Below are positions 9,067 through 18,881 of a stretch of DNA of 64,000 bases, piece after piece. The DNA is from Achromobacter piechaudii NBRC 102461. GTDB lineage: Bacteria; Pseudomonadota; Gammaproteobacteria; Burkholderiales; Burkholderiaceae_B. Position numbers and translations under genes: made by a program. Positions within the stretch are counted from its first letter, which is position 1. Each line of letters begins with the position of its first letter. The DNA is taken from assembly GCF_001571245.1 (NCBI RefSeq), contig NZ_BCTK01000013.1:124001-188000 (forward strand). The letters run 5' to 3'. The notes beneath the pieces are model-generated. The model had not been told where the DNA came from. It ran no database searches and saw only the letters and a program-made list of their open reading frames with translations.

Positions 9067-10151
9067 GATGCCTCCCATGACGCTTCGGCGTGTTGAGCGG
9101 GCATATGCACCTCCAGCCGAAATCCTCCCTTCCTGCGGGTGTTGATCGTCACTTCGCCGTTCAGCAGCCGAACCCGCTCGCGGATGCCTTGTAGCCCCAG
9201 CGACATGGGAAGCCGCTTGGTCAGGCCGTCGGGTGCGGCGCCCACGCCGTTGTCCTGGACGGTCAGCGTGCAGTGCGTGTCGTCGCAGATCAGGCGCACG
9301 CGCACCTGGGTCGCCTGCGCATGCTTGGCGATGTTGGTCAGCGCCTCTTGCACCACGCGGAACAAGGTGGTGGCCACCTGTTTGGACGGCTCGGTGTCCG
9401 CAATGCGTATCTCGGCGTCCGTGTCGATGCCATAACGCGACACGAAGTTGGCCACGAGCCATTCGATGGCCGCCGCCAGCCCCAGGTCGTCGAGCATGAT
9501 GGGCCGCAGGTCGGAGGCGATACGCCGTAGCGAGGCAAAGGTGCCCTTGATGATCCGCCGCATGGCGCGGATGCGATCCCGTGCGCCGGCCTCGTCCGGC
9601 CCCAGGGCGGAGTCCAGTTGGGACAGTTCCATGGTCAACGCCGTCAGGCTCTGGCCCAGGTCATCGTGCAGTTCGCGGGCGATATGCTTTTTTTCCTGTT
9701 CGCGCACGTGCAGCAGGGCGTTGGACAGCCGGGTCAGTTCGTCGCGCGAGGCGCGCAGCGCCTGGTCGACGCGCTGGCGTTCGGTAATGTCGCGCAGGAA
9801 TATCGACAGGAAGACGCCCGTTTCGGTGCAGGTCTGCGAAATGGAGGCCTCCATCGGAAACTCTTCGCCGTTGGACCGCAGGCCCCACAGTGGCGAGCCC
9901 AACCCCATTTTTCTGTCGGACACCCCCGTTTCCTTGAAACGGTCGACGTGCTTGGCATGGACCGCGCGAAATCGCGCCGGGATCAATATGTCCAGGCTGG
10001 CGCCGATCGCCTGCTCCGCCCGACAGAGAAACACTCGTTCAGCCGCCGGGTTGAACATCACGATACGTTGATCGCCATTGATCGTGATGATGGGCTCGGT
10101 AGCAGACTGGATGATGTCGAGCAACGGGGGAGCACTGGGCGCGCGTGTCAT
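9063..10151 (-). CDS. PAS-domain sensor histidine kinase (HisKA_3)
   Basis: 362 residues with no membrane segment, so cytoplasmic. A PAS domain fills about 8-125 ('PIITINGDQRIVMFNPAAERVF', then 'RDITERQRVD'). The HisKA_3 dimerisation helix carries the phospho-His in 'HIARELHDDLGQSLTAL', followed by a HATPase_c domain with N box 'QEALTNIAKHAQA' and G boxes 'VQDNGVGAAP' and 'LGLQGIRERV'. It is the partner of the downstream NarL-type regulator (GTGA overlap). Architecture resembles soluble NreB/FixL-like oxygen or redox sensors, but I see no FixL-type haem histidine confidently and no NreB cysteine cluster, so the signal is unknown. The 172 bases upstream to the CBS gene hold no recognisable site. 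Confidence 0.88.
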   Translation of the reverse strand: MTRAPSAPPLLDIIQSATEPIITINGDQRIVMFNPAAERVFLCRAEQAIGASLDILIPARFRAVHAKHVDRFKETGVSDRKMGLGSPLWGLRSNGEEFPMEASISQTCTETGVFLSIFLRDITERQRVDQALRASRDELTRLSNALLHVREQEKKHIARELHDDLGQSLTALTMELSQLDSALGPDEAGARDRIRAMRRIIKGTFASLRRIASDLRPIMLDDLGLAAAIEWLVANFVSRYGIDTDAEIRIADTEPSKQVATTLFRVVQEALTNIAKHAQATQVRVRLICDDTHCTLTVQDNGVGAAPDGLTKRLPMSLGLQGIRERVRLLNGEVTINTRRKGGFRLEVHMPAQHAEASWEAS

Positions 10152-10323
10152 TGCAAGGATTGCAATCTGTCCAAGCTGGCCTGGAGCGGCAACAAATCAT
10201 TGCAGCACACATTTTGACGCGTAGCCATAGGTGCGGCGCCACTCGTGCAGACGCACTAGTGCATGGCCAGGCGCGGTTCGGGCGGTTCAGCAGCCCCATC
10301 CCGGCCTGTCGAGACGAAAGCCG

Positions 10324-10779
10324 CTACTTCCCCTGCGCCAGCAGGGCCCGCAGAATGTCCCGCCGGCTGACCACCCCCACCAGTTTTTCGTCCCGGATCA
10401 CCGGCACGCGCTTGATGCCGCGCTTGAGCAGCACGTCGGCGATCGTGGCCAACTCCGTGGTTTCGTCCACGGTGATGGGTGGGCTGCTCATCACCGCGCT
10501 GGCCGTCTGCTCGCTCAGTTGCAGGCTGTGCAGGAATTCCAGGTTCAGTGGTTCGCCTTCGGCCAGCAAGGTCAGCCAATGGTCCAGCTTCTTCTGATGC
10601 GCGCTGTCCTGACGCCGGATCAGGTCGCCCTCGGTCACCACGCCGATGAGCGAACCATCGTCGCCCGTCACCATCACGGCGCTGATATCGCGATCCAGCA
10701 TGTCGTGCATGATCTTCGAGACAGGGGTTCGGGCCGTCACGCAAAAAGGTTCGGCCGTCATGAGTTCGCGCGCAATCAT
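10324..10779 (-). CDS. Paired CBS-domain protein
   Basis: 151 residues consisting almost only of two CBS motifs: about 1-60 ('MTAEPFCVTARTPVSKI ... GVVTEGDLI') and about 92-150 ('MSSPPITVDETTELATIAD ... GVVSRRDIL'), joined by a charged helical linker. CBS pairs bind adenine nucleotides; free-standing ones often act as energy sensors or bind partner proteins. It is divergent from the metallohydrolase gene, and the shared 168-base gap contains an FNR box centred 41-42 bases before a plausible start site for this gene, with TATAGG as a candidate -10. Target unknown. Confidence 0.85.
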   Translation of the reverse strand: MIARELMTAEPFCVTARTPVSKIMHDMLDRDISAVMVTGDDGSLIGVVTEGDLIRRQDSAHQKKLDHWLTLLAEGEPLNLEFLHSLQLSEQTASAVMSSPPITVDETTELATIADVLLKRGIKRVPVIRDEKLVGVVSRRDILRALLAQGK

Positions 10780-10859
10780 GGCTTCTCTCCGGGGTAGCCG
10801 AGGCGTACCCTGTCCAGTGAATCGTCATCCCTATACTGCGCTGCCCCAGGCCGCATAAC

Positions 10860-10873
10860 TTGATTTTGGTCAA
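10860..10873. promoter_or_regulatory. FNR box between CBS gene and metallohydrolase gene
   Basis: TTGAT-TTTG-GTCAA, one base from the consensus TTGAT-N4-ATCAA. It lies in the divergent gap, 81 bases before the CBS ATG and 75 bases before the metallohydrolase ATG, so it could activate either or both. Confidence 0.7.
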
Positions 10874-10947
10874 GCAAGCTTGCAGCTGCACGCCGAGCGG
10901 AGCGGGGCGCGTGCGAAGCTGTCGTGGATCCCATGCGAGGAGGTCCC

Positions 10948-12330
10948 ATGTCGAAAAACTTGCGCTTGCATTTTCTGGGTGCGGCCGGCACCGTCACCGG
11001 GTCGCGCCATCTGCTGGATGCGGACGGTCGCCTGGTATTGCTCGACTGCGGACTGTTCCAGGGTGTCAAGCCGCTGCGCTTGCGCAACTGGGCGGCGTTT
11101 CCCGTTTCGCCATCCAGGATCGAAGCAGTCGTGCTGTCCCACGCGCATCTGGATCATTCCGGCTACCTGCCCAAGCTGGTCCGCGAAGGTTTTCGCGGGC
11201 CCATCTATTGTTCTGAAGCGACGCTCGATCTCACCCGCCTGCTGCTGCTCGACAGCGCGCACTTGCAGGAAGCCGATGCCGATTACCTGAACCGGCATGG
11301 CATCTCCAAACATCAGCCCGCCTTGCCGCTCTATACCGTGGCCGACGCCCAGCGTGCCATCGCGGCGCTGCGCCCGATCGCCTTCGATACACCGACCGAT
11401 CTGCCGACCGGGCTGCGGTTTCAACTGACGCGGGCGGGCCATATCCTGGGCGCGGCGATCATCCAGCTGAGTTATCCGGGCGGCAAGCTGGTGTTCTCGG
11501 GCGACCTGGGTCGCTACGACGATCCGCTGATGCCGCCGCCCGAACACGTCGAGCAGGCGGATTACCTGATCGTCGAATCCACCTATGGCAATCGTCAGCA
11601 TGCCGATGAGGATGTGCGTGATGCCCTGTCCGCCATCATCACGCGCACCGTCAAGCGCGGCGGCACCCTCGTCATTCCGTCATTCGCCGTGGGGCGGGCC
11701 CAGTTGCTGCTGTTCCATCTGTGGCGGCTCAAGCAGTCGGGCCGGATCTCGAAGGATCTTCCCATCTATCTGGACAGCCCGATGGCCAGCAGCGCGGTGG
11801 ACATCTATCTGCAGCACCAGGGGGACCAGCGTCTGTCGGCCTCGGATGCCCGCGCGGCGTATGGCGCGGCCGTCTGCGTCAGCGACGTCGAGCAATCCAA
11901 GGCGCTCGACGCATCTCCGATGCCCAAGGTCATCGTGTCCGCCAGCGGCATGGCGACGGGCGGGCGCGTGCTGCACCATTTGAAGCACTATGCGAAAGAC
12001 CCGCGCAACACCGTGCTGTTCGCCGGCTTCCAGGCGATGGGCACGCGCGGCGCGGCGATGCTGGACGGCGCACGCACCGTGAAAATCCACGGGGAATACG
12101 TGCCGGTGCGGGCCGAGGTGGACAACCTGGCCATGCTGTCGGCGCATGCGGACGCCGACGAAATCCTGCGCTGGCTGCGCGGCTTTACCCAGGCGCCCAG
12201 GGAAACTTTCATCGTTCATGGCGAACCGGACGCCGCCGACGCCTTGCGCCTGCGCATCAAGGACGAGCTGGGTTGGCGCTGTCACGCCGTCGAACCGGAC
12301 GAGACCACGGTGTTGAGCGCAGCGGCCTGA
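10948..12330 (+). CDS. MBL-fold/beta-CASP metallohydrolase (CPSF73-like RNase family)
   Basis: 460 residues. Metallo-beta-lactamase core with zinc motif 'HAHLDHSGYLP', further ligands in 'RAGHILGAA' and 'FSGDLGR', a beta-CASP insertion (about 205-370, 'YLDSPMA', 'SGMATGGRVLHHLKHY') and the RMMBL C-terminus with 'VDNLAMLSAHADADE'. The family includes RNA endonucleases and 5'-3' exonucleases; bacterial members of this subgroup are mostly annotated as RNA-processing exonucleases, without firm substrates. ATG 10948 has AGGAGG upstream, better than the in-frame ATG 10924. Divergent from the CBS gene with an FNR box in between, and convergent with the ATPase gene (10 bases apart). An RNA-turnover role under low oxygen is an inference. 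Confidence 0.85.
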   Translation: MSKNLRLHFLGAAGTVTGSRHLLDADGRLVLLDCGLFQGVKPLRLRNWAAFPVSPSRIEAVVLSHAHLDHSGYLPKLVREGFRGPIYCSEATLDLTRLLLLDSAHLQEADADYLNRHGISKHQPALPLYTVADAQRAIAALRPIAFDTPTDLPTGLRFQLTRAGHILGAAIIQLSYPGGKLVFSGDLGRYDDPLMPPPEHVEQADYLIVESTYGNRQHADEDVRDALSAIITRTVKRGGTLVIPSFAVGRAQLLLFHLWRLKQSGRISKDLPIYLDSPMASSAVDIYLQHQGDQRLSASDARAAYGAAVCVSDVEQSKALDASPMPKVIVSASGMATGGRVLHHLKHYAKDPRNTVLFAGFQAMGTRGAAMLDGARTVKIHGEYVPVRAEVDNLAMLSAHADADEILRWLRGFTQAPRETFIVHGEPDAADALRLRIKDELGWRCHAVEPDETTVLSAAA

Positions 12331-12340
12331 CCTTGCGGCG

Positions 12341-14881
12341 CTATCGTCCGGGGCCGGCCACGAAGAATTTCGATTTGATGATTTGTACCACCGCCAGGTA
12401 GCAGAGAATGAGCGGGGCCAGCATCAGGTAAAAGGCGGCGGGCGGCGGCGTGAACGAGAAGAAGCCGGCCAGCGGGCTGACCGGCAGCCACAGCGCCGTG
12501 GCCACGACGAGGCATGCGGCGGCCACCAGCGCCGCGTTGGGCCGGCTTTTGCAGGGGTTGCCGCGCGTGCGGATCACGAAGATCACCAGCACCTGCGTAC
12601 AAAGCGATTCCACGAACCAGCAGGTTTGAAACATGGCCTCGTTGGCATCAAGCACGTGCAGCAGCAGGTAGAAGGTGACGAAGTCGAAGACCGAGCTGAC
12701 CGGGCCCACGATCAGCATGAACCTGCGGATCGAGGCGATGTCCAGCCGGCGCGGCGCGGCCATGTCGCCGGCGTCGACGTTGTCCAGCGGGATGGGCAGT
12801 TCCGAGATGTCGTACAGCATGTTGTTCAGCAGTATCTGAACGGGCAGCATCGGAAGGAACGGCAGAAAAAGCGCCGCGCCCGCCATGCTGAACATGTTGC
12901 CGAAGTTGGAGCTCGTGCCCATCAGGATGTACTTGAGTACGTTCATGGCGGTGCGGCGGCCCTCCATGACGCCATCGTGCACCACGCTCAGGCTGCGGCG
13001 CAGCAGGATGACGCGCGCCGCGTCGCGGGCGACGTCGGCGGCACTTTCGACCGACATGCCCACGTCCGCCGCGTGCAGGGCCGGCGCGTCGTTGATGCCG
13101 TCGCCCAGGTAACCCACCGTATGCCCCAGATGCTTGCAGGCCAGCACCACGCGTTCCTTCTGGGAAGGCGTCATGCGGCAGAAGATCGTGGTGTCCTCGA
13201 CCTTGGCCCGCAGCGTCGCTGCATCCATGACCGCGAGTGCGCGGCCGGTCAGCACGCCCTTGACCGGCAGGTGCAGAAGTGTGCACAGGTGGCGCGTGAC
13301 CCCCTCACTGTCGCCCGAGATGATCTTGATCTTCACGCCGCTGGACCGCAGCGCCTTGAGCGCCGCCGCCGCGCCGCGCTTGGGCGGGTCCATGAAGGCG
13401 GCGTAGCCGTGCAGCACCATGTTCGATTCGTCGCTGGCCTGCACGCCAAGCGCCTCGGGCATAGCGCGCGTCGCCACCGCCAGTATGCGAAATCCCGATT
13501 GCTCCAGGTCCAGAAATGCCTGCGTGGCGCGCTGGCGGGCGGCCTCGTCCAGCGCTTGCGGCGGCAGGTCCGGCTGGGGCGTGTACTGCGTGCAGACGCG
13601 CAGGATGTCCTCGGGCGCGCCCTTGGCGATCAGCAGGCGCTCGCGAGGGCCCTGCACCAGCACGCTGGCGCGGCGTCGGTCGAAGTCAAAGGGAAGCTGC
13701 CCCAGCAGCGTCCAGCCGTCGCAGTGGGTGTCCAGGCCCGACAGCACCGCCTCGTCCAGCGCGCTGCGCGCGCCGCTGGCGAAGAAGCTGTTGACGACCA
13801 GCAGGTCACGCACGGTCTGGCTGGGATTGGCTTGCAGGTCGATCGTGCGATCCAGCCGGATGATCGCCTCGGTCAGCGTGCCCGTCTTGTCGGAGCAGAA
13901 GACGTCCATCGCGCCCAGGTTCTGAATCACCGCCAACTGCTTGACGATGACGTGCTTGCGCGCCAGACGCATGGCGCCCCGCGCCAGCGTGACGGAAACA
14001 ATCATGGGCAGCAGTTCCGGCGTGAGCCCTACGGCCAGGGCGACGGCGAACATGAAGGATTCCAGCCAGGGGCGGTGGAACAGGGCGTTGACCAGCAGGA
14101 CGAACAGGACCAGAAACAGGGTCAGGCGCATGATGAACATGCCAAAGCCCTGGACGTCCATATCGAAAGCCGTGGGCTTTTCGCGCTTGGAGATATCCGC
14201 GCCGATCTGCCCGAGTTCCGTATCGGGCCCGGTCAGCACGGCCAGGGCGGTTGCGCTGCCGCTCTGGATGGCGGAACCGGCCAGCACCGCGTCGGGTGCG
14301 TCCGCTGCCGCCGATGCGGGCTCGGCATTGGTGCCGACGCGCTTTTCCACCGGATAGGACTCACCGGTCAGCAGCGCCTGGTTTACCAGCAGGTTTTGCG
14401 TGGTCAGGAGCCTGGCGTCGGCAGGGACGATGTCGCCGGCTTGCAGCAGCAGCAAGTCGCCGGGAACGACAGCCGAGGCGGCGATGCGGGTCGGCTGCCC
14501 GTCACGCAGCACGGTCGCCCAATGCGCCAGCGACTGTTGCAACCGTTGCGCGGCGTCGGCGCTGCGGGCCTCTTGATACGCATCCAGCGACACGCTGATC
14601 GCGATGATGCTTGCGAGGATGACGGCGTTGGCGATCTCACCCATCGCGGCCGAGACGGCCCCGGCGATCAGAAGGATCAGCACCAGCGGGTTGGCGAAGC
14701 GGCGCAATAGCGCAAGCGTTGCGCGCCGCAGCGCGGCTGGCATGGACAGCGTGGGCCGGGCGGGCGGCTGGCGCTGCGCGGCAGCCGCGCTGGTCAGCCC
14801 GTCGCGGTTGCAGTCCAGGCGCGCCAGCAGCGCGGGCTCGTCCAACTGCCACCAGCAGGAGCCGTCGTCGGCGTCTTGCAT
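12341..14881 (-). CDS. mgtA: P-type ATPase, Mg2+ transporter family (IIIB)
   Basis: 846 residues in the inner membrane. Has an N-terminal cation-ATPase segment, actuator motif 'LLTGESYPVEK', phosphorylation site 'SDKTGTLTEA' with Asp331, hinge 'GDGINDAPALHAADVGMSV', and membrane helix 4 'AVALAVGLTPELLPMIV', whose PELLPM pattern is typical of MgtA/MgtB rather than of SERCA or heavy-metal pumps. A little shorter than E. coli MgtA (898), mainly at the N-terminus. It follows the UspA gene by 16 bases and is the last gene of the minus-strand run L,D-transpeptidase, phosphoketolase, UspA, ATPase. Start ATG 14881. Mg2+ import is the best guess; a different divalent cation is possible. Confidence 0.85.
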   Translation of the reverse strand: MQDADDGSCWWQLDEPALLARLDCNRDGLTSAAAAQRQPPARPTLSMPAALRRATLALLRRFANPLVLILLIAGAVSAAMGEIANAVILASIIAISVSLDAYQEARSADAAQRLQQSLAHWATVLRDGQPTRIAASAVVPGDLLLLQAGDIVPADARLLTTQNLLVNQALLTGESYPVEKRVGTNAEPASAAADAPDAVLAGSAIQSGSATALAVLTGPDTELGQIGADISKREKPTAFDMDVQGFGMFIMRLTLFLVLFVLLVNALFHRPWLESFMFAVALAVGLTPELLPMIVSVTLARGAMRLARKHVIVKQLAVIQNLGAMDVFCSDKTGTLTEAIIRLDRTIDLQANPSQTVRDLLVVNSFFASGARSALDEAVLSGLDTHCDGWTLLGQLPFDFDRRRASVLVQGPRERLLIAKGAPEDILRVCTQYTPQPDLPPQALDEAARQRATQAFLDLEQSGFRILAVATRAMPEALGVQASDESNMVLHGYAAFMDPPKRGAAAALKALRSSGVKIKIISGDSEGVTRHLCTLLHLPVKGVLTGRALAVMDAATLRAKVEDTTIFCRMTPSQKERVVLACKHLGHTVGYLGDGINDAPALHAADVGMSVESAADVARDAARVILLRRSLSVVHDGVMEGRRTAMNVLKYILMGTSSNFGNMFSMAGAALFLPFLPMLPVQILLNNMLYDISELPIPLDNVDAGDMAAPRRLDIASIRRFMLIVGPVSSVFDFVTFYLLLHVLDANEAMFQTCWFVESLCTQVLVIFVIRTRGNPCKSRPNAALVAAACLVVATALWLPVSPLAGFFSFTPPPAAFYLMLAPLILCYLAVVQIIKSKFFVAGPGR

Positions 14882-14897
14882 CGCGCGTCGGGCAGCG

Positions 14898-15356
14898 CTA
14901 GGTCGCGGTGTCTGGCGCGCGCACCAGCAGCACCGGCACCGGCGAGGTACGCGCGACGCCCTCGGCGCTGCTGCCCAGCATCATGCGGCGCACACCGCGG
15001 CGGCCATGCGTGCCGATGACGATCACGTCCGCGCGCCAATCGATGGCTTCATCCACGACGCGCTGCTGCACGGTTTTTTGCAGGTTCTCATACAGGACGG
15101 TGTCCACCGGCAGTCCCTGCGCGCGCGCCAGCGCCTGGGCTTTGGCAAGCAACTCTTCTCCGTTTTGCTGTAGCAGGTCCAGCAATTCGCCCGCGTAGAC
15201 GCCATAGGAGTCCGAGGCCAGGGCGAAGGACATTTCGTCGATCACATGGATCAGCCGCAGGCTGCCATGGGTAAGCGCCGCCAGGCGCATCGCCTCCTTC
15301 AATCCGAGGTCCGAGGTCGGGCTGCCATCAATCGGCACAAGTATGCGTTCATACAT
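14898..15356 (-). CDS. Universal stress protein, UspA family
   Basis: 152 residues, a single Usp domain with the ATP-binding pattern 'GTHGRRGVRRMMLGSSAEGV' (G-x2-G-x9-G-S). Such proteins are induced by energy or oxygen limitation; ATP-binding members act as switches. It has its own FNR box 54-68 bases upstream, with GATACT as a plausible -10, so it may be transcribed alone as well as from the upstream operon. The gap to the ATPase gene is 16 bases. It is a clear paralogue of the UspA at 18882-19331 and of the remnant at 25092-25230. Confidence 0.9.
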   Translation of the reverse strand: MYERILVPIDGSPTSDLGLKEAMRLAALTHGSLRLIHVIDEMSFALASDSYGVYAGELLDLLQQNGEELLAKAQALARAQGLPVDTVLYENLQKTVQQRVVDEAIDWRADVIVIGTHGRRGVRRMMLGSSAEGVARTSPVPVLLVRAPDTAT

Positions 15357-15410
15357 GACGAGTCTCCAGGCGTCGATGGTTCCAGTATCGGCCCGGCGTT
15401 GGCGTCGATA

Positions 15411-15424
15411 TTGACGGGAATCAA
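15411..15424 (-). promoter_or_regulatory. FNR box upstream of UspA gene
   Basis: TTGAC-GGGA-ATCAA, one mismatch to consensus. It overlaps the phosphoketolase stop codon and is centred about 61 bases before the UspA ATG, leaving room for a class II start site. Confidence 0.7.
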
Positions 15425-17805
15425 GGCAATGGCGCGCCGGCAGCCGGCCAGCGCCAGTTCAGGATCTCGTCCGAATCGATGCCTTCCTCGCGCGCATGGT
15501 CCAGCGCCTGCGCTTGCAGGGCGGACAGGGATTGCAGGGGCGCTGCCGAGCACGCGCGCAGGCGCGGCACGTGCTTGAGCACATCCATCGCCAGGCTGTA
15601 GCGATCGATGCCGTTCAGGATGGCAAGCTCGAATGGGGTATTGACGTCGCCCTGCTCGCGGTAGCCGTGCACATGGAAATTGGCATGGTTGCGGCGGCGA
15701 TAGCAGAGTTTGTGAACCAGGGACGGGTAGGCGTGGAAGTTGAAGATGACGGGTTTGTCCCGCGTGAACAAGCGGTCGAATACCTCGTCCGGCAAGCCGT
15801 GCGGGTGGCTGTGGTCGGACATCAACGTGAACAGATCGACGACGTTGATGAAGCGGATTTTCAATCCGCCAAAGGCGCGCTTCAGGATCGCCACCGCTGC
15901 CAACGCCTCTTGCGTGGGGATGTCGCCCGCGCAGGCGATGACGACGTCGGGCTCATGCTCGTGGAAGGTGCTGGCCCACTCCCAGACGCCAATGCCCGCC
16001 GCGCAATGGCGCGCGGCCTGCGGGCCGTTCAGATAGGTCGGGTGCGGCTGCTTGTCGGCCACGATGACGTTGACGTAGTCCACCGACCGCAGGCAATGCT
16101 CCGCCACGCTCAACAGGCAGTTGGCGTCGGGCGGCAGGTAGATGCGGACGACGTCGGGGCTTTTGTTGGCGACGATGTCCAGAAAGCCGGGATCCTGATG
16201 GCTGAACCCGTTGTGGTCCTGGCGCCAGACCAGCGAGGTGATCAGCAGATTCAGCGACGGCACCGGCGCGCGCCACGGAACGTGATGCTTGGCCTTGTCC
16301 AGCCATTTCGCGTGCTGGTTGAACATCGAATCGATGACGTGGGCGAATGCCTCGTAGGTGGACAGCAGGCCATGCCGCCCGGTCAGCACATAGCCTTCCA
16401 GCCAACCTTCCAAGGTCTGTTCGCTCAGGATTTCCATGACGCGGCCCGTGGGCGACAGGTTGCCGCCGTCCGCGTCGCCGTCCAGCGTCCGCGCCAGCCA
16501 CGTCTTGCCGGAGGCGTCATAGATGGCCGACAGCCTGTTGCTGGCCGTTTCGTCAGGCCCGAATACGCGAAACCGGTCCAGGTTCATCCGCATGGTGTCG
16601 CGCAGGTATTCGCCCAGCACCTGCGTGGCCCGTACCTGCTGCGCGCCCGGCTCCGATACGGCGACTTGATGCTCTGCGATATCCGGCAGATCCAGCGCGC
16701 GGCGCAGTTCGCCCCCGTTGGCATGCGGGTTGGCGCTGATGCGCCGGTTGCCCGTGGGCGCCAGGGCGCGCAGGGTGGGGAACAGCTTGCCGGTCTCGTC
16801 GAACAGTTCCTGCGGGCGATAGCTGTTGAGCCATTCGGCCAGCACGTGCAGCTCATCGGGATGGCCGGCGGGGTCAGCCAGCGGAATCTGGTGCGACCGC
16901 CATGAGTCTTCGACCGCATGACCGTGCACGCGCGCCGGGCCGGTCCAGCCCTTGGGCGTGCGCAGCACGATGAGCGGCCAGCGTGGATGCGCGGCGTTGC
17001 CGCCAGCACGCGCATGCGCCTGGATCGCGCGGATGTCCGCCAGGCACTGATCGAGCGCGCGCGCCATCTTGCGGTGCATGGCGGGCGGGTCCGACCCTTC
17101 TACAAAGGTCGGACGGTAGCCATAGCCTTCGAACAGCGACAGCAGCTCGGCATGCGGAATACGCGCAAGTATCGTCGGGTTGGCGATCTTGTATCCGTTC
17201 AGATGCAGGATCGGAAGCACGGCGCCGTCGCGCGCGGGGTTCAGGAATTTGTTCGAATGCCACGAAGCCGCAAGCGCCCCGGTCTCGGCTTCGCCATCGC
17301 CGACCATCGCCGCCACGATGAGGTCCGGGTTGTCAAACGCCGCGCCAAACGCATGCGACAAGCTGTAGCCCAGCTCGCCGCCTTCGTTGATCGAGCCAGG
17401 CGTGTGTGCGGAACAATGCGAGCCGATCCCGCCTGGCGCCGAGAACCTCTGGAACAGGCGCAGCATCCCGGCAGCGTCCTGCGTGCACTCGGGATATCTC
17501 TCCGAGTAGTGCCCCTCCAGATACGCGTGCGCCAACACCGCCGCCGCGCCGTGCCCGGGGCCGCATACGTACATCATGTTCAGATCATGCTGGACGATGA
17601 GCCGGTTCAGGTGCGTGAGCACAAAGGTTTGCCCCGGGCAGGTGCCCCAATGGCCGAGCAGCCGGCGCTTGATGTGCTGGGCTTGCAGCGGCGTTCTCAA
17701 GAGCGGGTTGTCGCGCAGGTAAAGCATGCCCGCGCACAGGTAATTGCTTGCCTGCCAGTAAGCGTGAAGGCGGTCCGGGTGGGCGTTCAAGGGCAGGGCA
17801 TTCAT
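15421..17805 (-). CDS. xfp: Xylulose-5-phosphate/fructose-6-phosphate phosphoketolase
   Basis: 794 residues, the usual length. ThDP enzyme that cleaves xylulose-5-P (and/or fructose-6-P) with phosphate to acetyl phosphate plus glyceraldehyde-3-P or erythrose-4-P. Landmarks: '[19 protein letters not shown]' near residue 80, the ThDP/Mg motif around '[23 protein letters not shown]', '[14 protein letters not shown]', and a C-terminal domain with '[13 protein letters not shown]'-like sequence. ATG 17805 overlaps the L,D-transpeptidase stop (ATGA), with AAGGAAAACC as ribosome site. Under oxygen limitation acetyl phosphate can yield ATP or feed acetyl-CoA into PHB, which fits the neighbouring phaC. 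No acetate kinase or phosphotransacetylase gene is in the window. Confidence 0.93.
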   Translation of the reverse strand: MNALPLNAHPDRLHAYWQASNYLCAGMLYLRDNPLLRTPLQAQHIKRRLLGHWGTCPGQTFVLTHLNRLIVQHDLNMMYVCGPGHGAAAVLAHAYLEGHYSERYPECTQDAAGMLRLFQRFSAPGGIGSHCSAHTPGSINEGGELGYSLSHAFGAAFDNPDLIVAAMVGDGEAETGALAASWHSNKFLNPARDGAVLPILHLNGYKIANPTILARIPHAELLSLFEGYGYRPTFVEGSDPPAMHRKMARALDQCLADIRAIQAHARAGGNAAHPRWPLIVLRTPKGWTGPARVHGHAVEDSWRSHQIPLADPAGHPDELHVLAEWLNSYRPQELFDETGKLFPTLRALAPTGNRRISANPHANGGELRRALDLPDIAEHQVAVSEPGAQQVRATQVLGEYLRDTMRMNLDRFRVFGPDETASNRLSAIYDASGKTWLARTLDGDADGGNLSPTGRVMEILSEQTLEGWLEGYVLTGRHGLLSTYEAFAHVIDSMFNQHAKWLDKAKHHVPWRAPVPSLNLLITSLVWRQDHNGFSHQDPGFLDIVANKSPDVVRIYLPPDANCLLSVAEHCLRSVDYVNVIVADKQPHPTYLNGPQAARHCAAGIGVWEWASTFHEHEPDVVIACAGDIPTQEALAAVAILKRAFGGLKIRFINVVDLFTLMSDHSHPHGLPDEVFDRLFTRDKPVIFNFHAYPSLVHKLCYRRRNHANFHVHGYREQGDVNTPFELAILNGIDRYSLAMDVLKHVPRLRACSAAPLQSLSALQAQALDHAREEGIDSDEILNWRWPAAGAPLP

Positions 17806-18659
17806 GGTTTTCCTTTCACGGCGCGGGGGGACGGCGACCAGGCGGGGCGCTTGTCGCGCGTGGTTTCAACGATGATCAGATAGCGGCCCGCGCCGTCGGC
17901 GGGGGTCCGGTCGCGGCGCAACACCCAGGGCGTGGACACCAGGTCGGCCGCCAGCTCATAGTCCGCATCCAGCAAGCCCAGCCGATCGATCAACTGGTTG
18001 AGCGTGGCGGGAATCCGGATGCACCCCTTGGATTGCGGCGTGCCCAGCTTGGGTTCCAGCAATGTCGGGTCGGTCGCGTGCATTTGCAGGCGCATTGTGC
18101 TGACGCCGTTCTGGGTCCAGCCCTGGCGCGCCTGTTGCCAGCCAAAGTCATAGACGCGCATGCCCTTGGCGCCGTACCCCCGGATGCCGTTGGCGTTTTT
18201 CGTGCCTTCGGCCCGGAAATCGGGGTTGTTCAGGCCATGCGTGAATACCCCCGTCGGCGTTTCAAAATGGTCGAACTGGCCGACCCGGCCGGTCGACACC
18301 GGCGCTGCGCCCACATAGACCGGCGGCGCGTCGGGCCGCATCCAGTAGAGCATCGCCGCCTGCACTTTCACATTGCGATCCACCACCAGGACATATTGGG
18401 GAGCCAGTAAGACGAGACCCGCCGCGTGCAGCGATTGCACGGCCAGGTCCCCGTAGCGCGTCTGTTCGTCTTCGGGCAGGACCAGCGCCGGCGATACCTC
18501 TTGCCGGAAGGCGCGCGCGACCTCGTCGGGCGGCATGCGCGCCCAGGCCGGCACGCCCGCGCCCAGCGTCGCGGCGACGATTGCCGCCGCCATCAACCAG
18601 GCTGGGGCGGCGCGGGGGAGGCGTGTGCGCGCAATCATGGTCTCGGACTGGGGCATCAT
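17802..18659 (-). CDS. Exported L,D-transpeptidase (YkuD domain)
   Basis: 285 residues. The N-terminus has an Arg-containing stretch and then a hydrophobic run ending 'GAGVPAWA', consistent with a Sec signal peptide. The YkuD catalytic motif is seen as '[24 protein letters not shown]', split here by family convention into the His and the SKGCIR segment with nucleophile Cys. These enzymes make 3-3 peptidoglycan crosslinks or attach proteins to the wall. Start ATG 18659 has GGAG eight bases upstream. It is first in the run to xfp, UspA and the ATPase, with an FNR box 40-53 bases before its ATG. Why a wall enzyme heads a central-metabolism operon is unclear. Confidence 0.82.
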   Translation of the reverse strand: MMPQSETMIARTRLPRAAPAWLMAAAIVAATLGAGVPAWARMPPDEVARAFRQEVSPALVLPEDEQTRYGDLAVQSLHAAGLVLLAPQYVLVVDRNVKVQAAMLYWMRPDAPPVYVGAAPVSTGRVGQFDHFETPTGVFTHGLNNPDFRAEGTKNANGIRGYGAKGMRVYDFGWQQARQGWTQNGVSTMRLQMHATDPTLLEPKLGTPQSKGCIRIPATLNQLIDRLGLLDADYELAADLVSTPWVLRRDRTPADGAGRYLIIVETTRDKRPAWSPSPRAVKGKP

Positions 18660-18698
18660 GTTCTGAACTCCATCATCGCACCGGCGCGCGTGGCGCCA

Positions 18699-18712
18699 TT
18701 GATTCCGGTCAA
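18699..18712 (-). promoter_or_regulatory. FNR box upstream of L,D-transpeptidase-xfp operon
   Basis: TTGAT-TCCG-GTCAA, one mismatch to consensus, centred about 46 bases before the first ATG of the minus-strand operon. It is 56 bases from a second box that faces the divergent UspA gene. Confidence 0.7.
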
Positions 18713-18754
18713 CTCATTCCAAGATGGCTTTGATGAGGCTGGCCCCATTTTTAT

Positions 18755-18768
18755 TTGATGGGGGTCAA
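18755..18768 (+). promoter_or_regulatory. FNR box upstream of second UspA gene
   Basis: TTGAT-GGGG-GTCAA, one mismatch. Spaced about 30 bases before GGATAT at 18792-18797, a plausible -10, which fits a class II (-41.5) FNR-activated promoter for the UspA gene at 18882. Confidence 0.72.
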
Positions 18769-18881
18769 GCTGCGACGATCAGAACAGAGCAGGATATGCC
18801 CAGGGGGCGGCGTTAACCCGCGCGGTTTACCGCCGCATTCCCGAGGTAAAACCCGATGTGCAAGCCGAGGAGGAACAGACC

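Noticed and set aside
12383-14710. 775-codon open frame on the plus strand
   Set aside because: Exactly opposite the P-type ATPase; Gln/Arg/His-rich noise, no recognisable protein.
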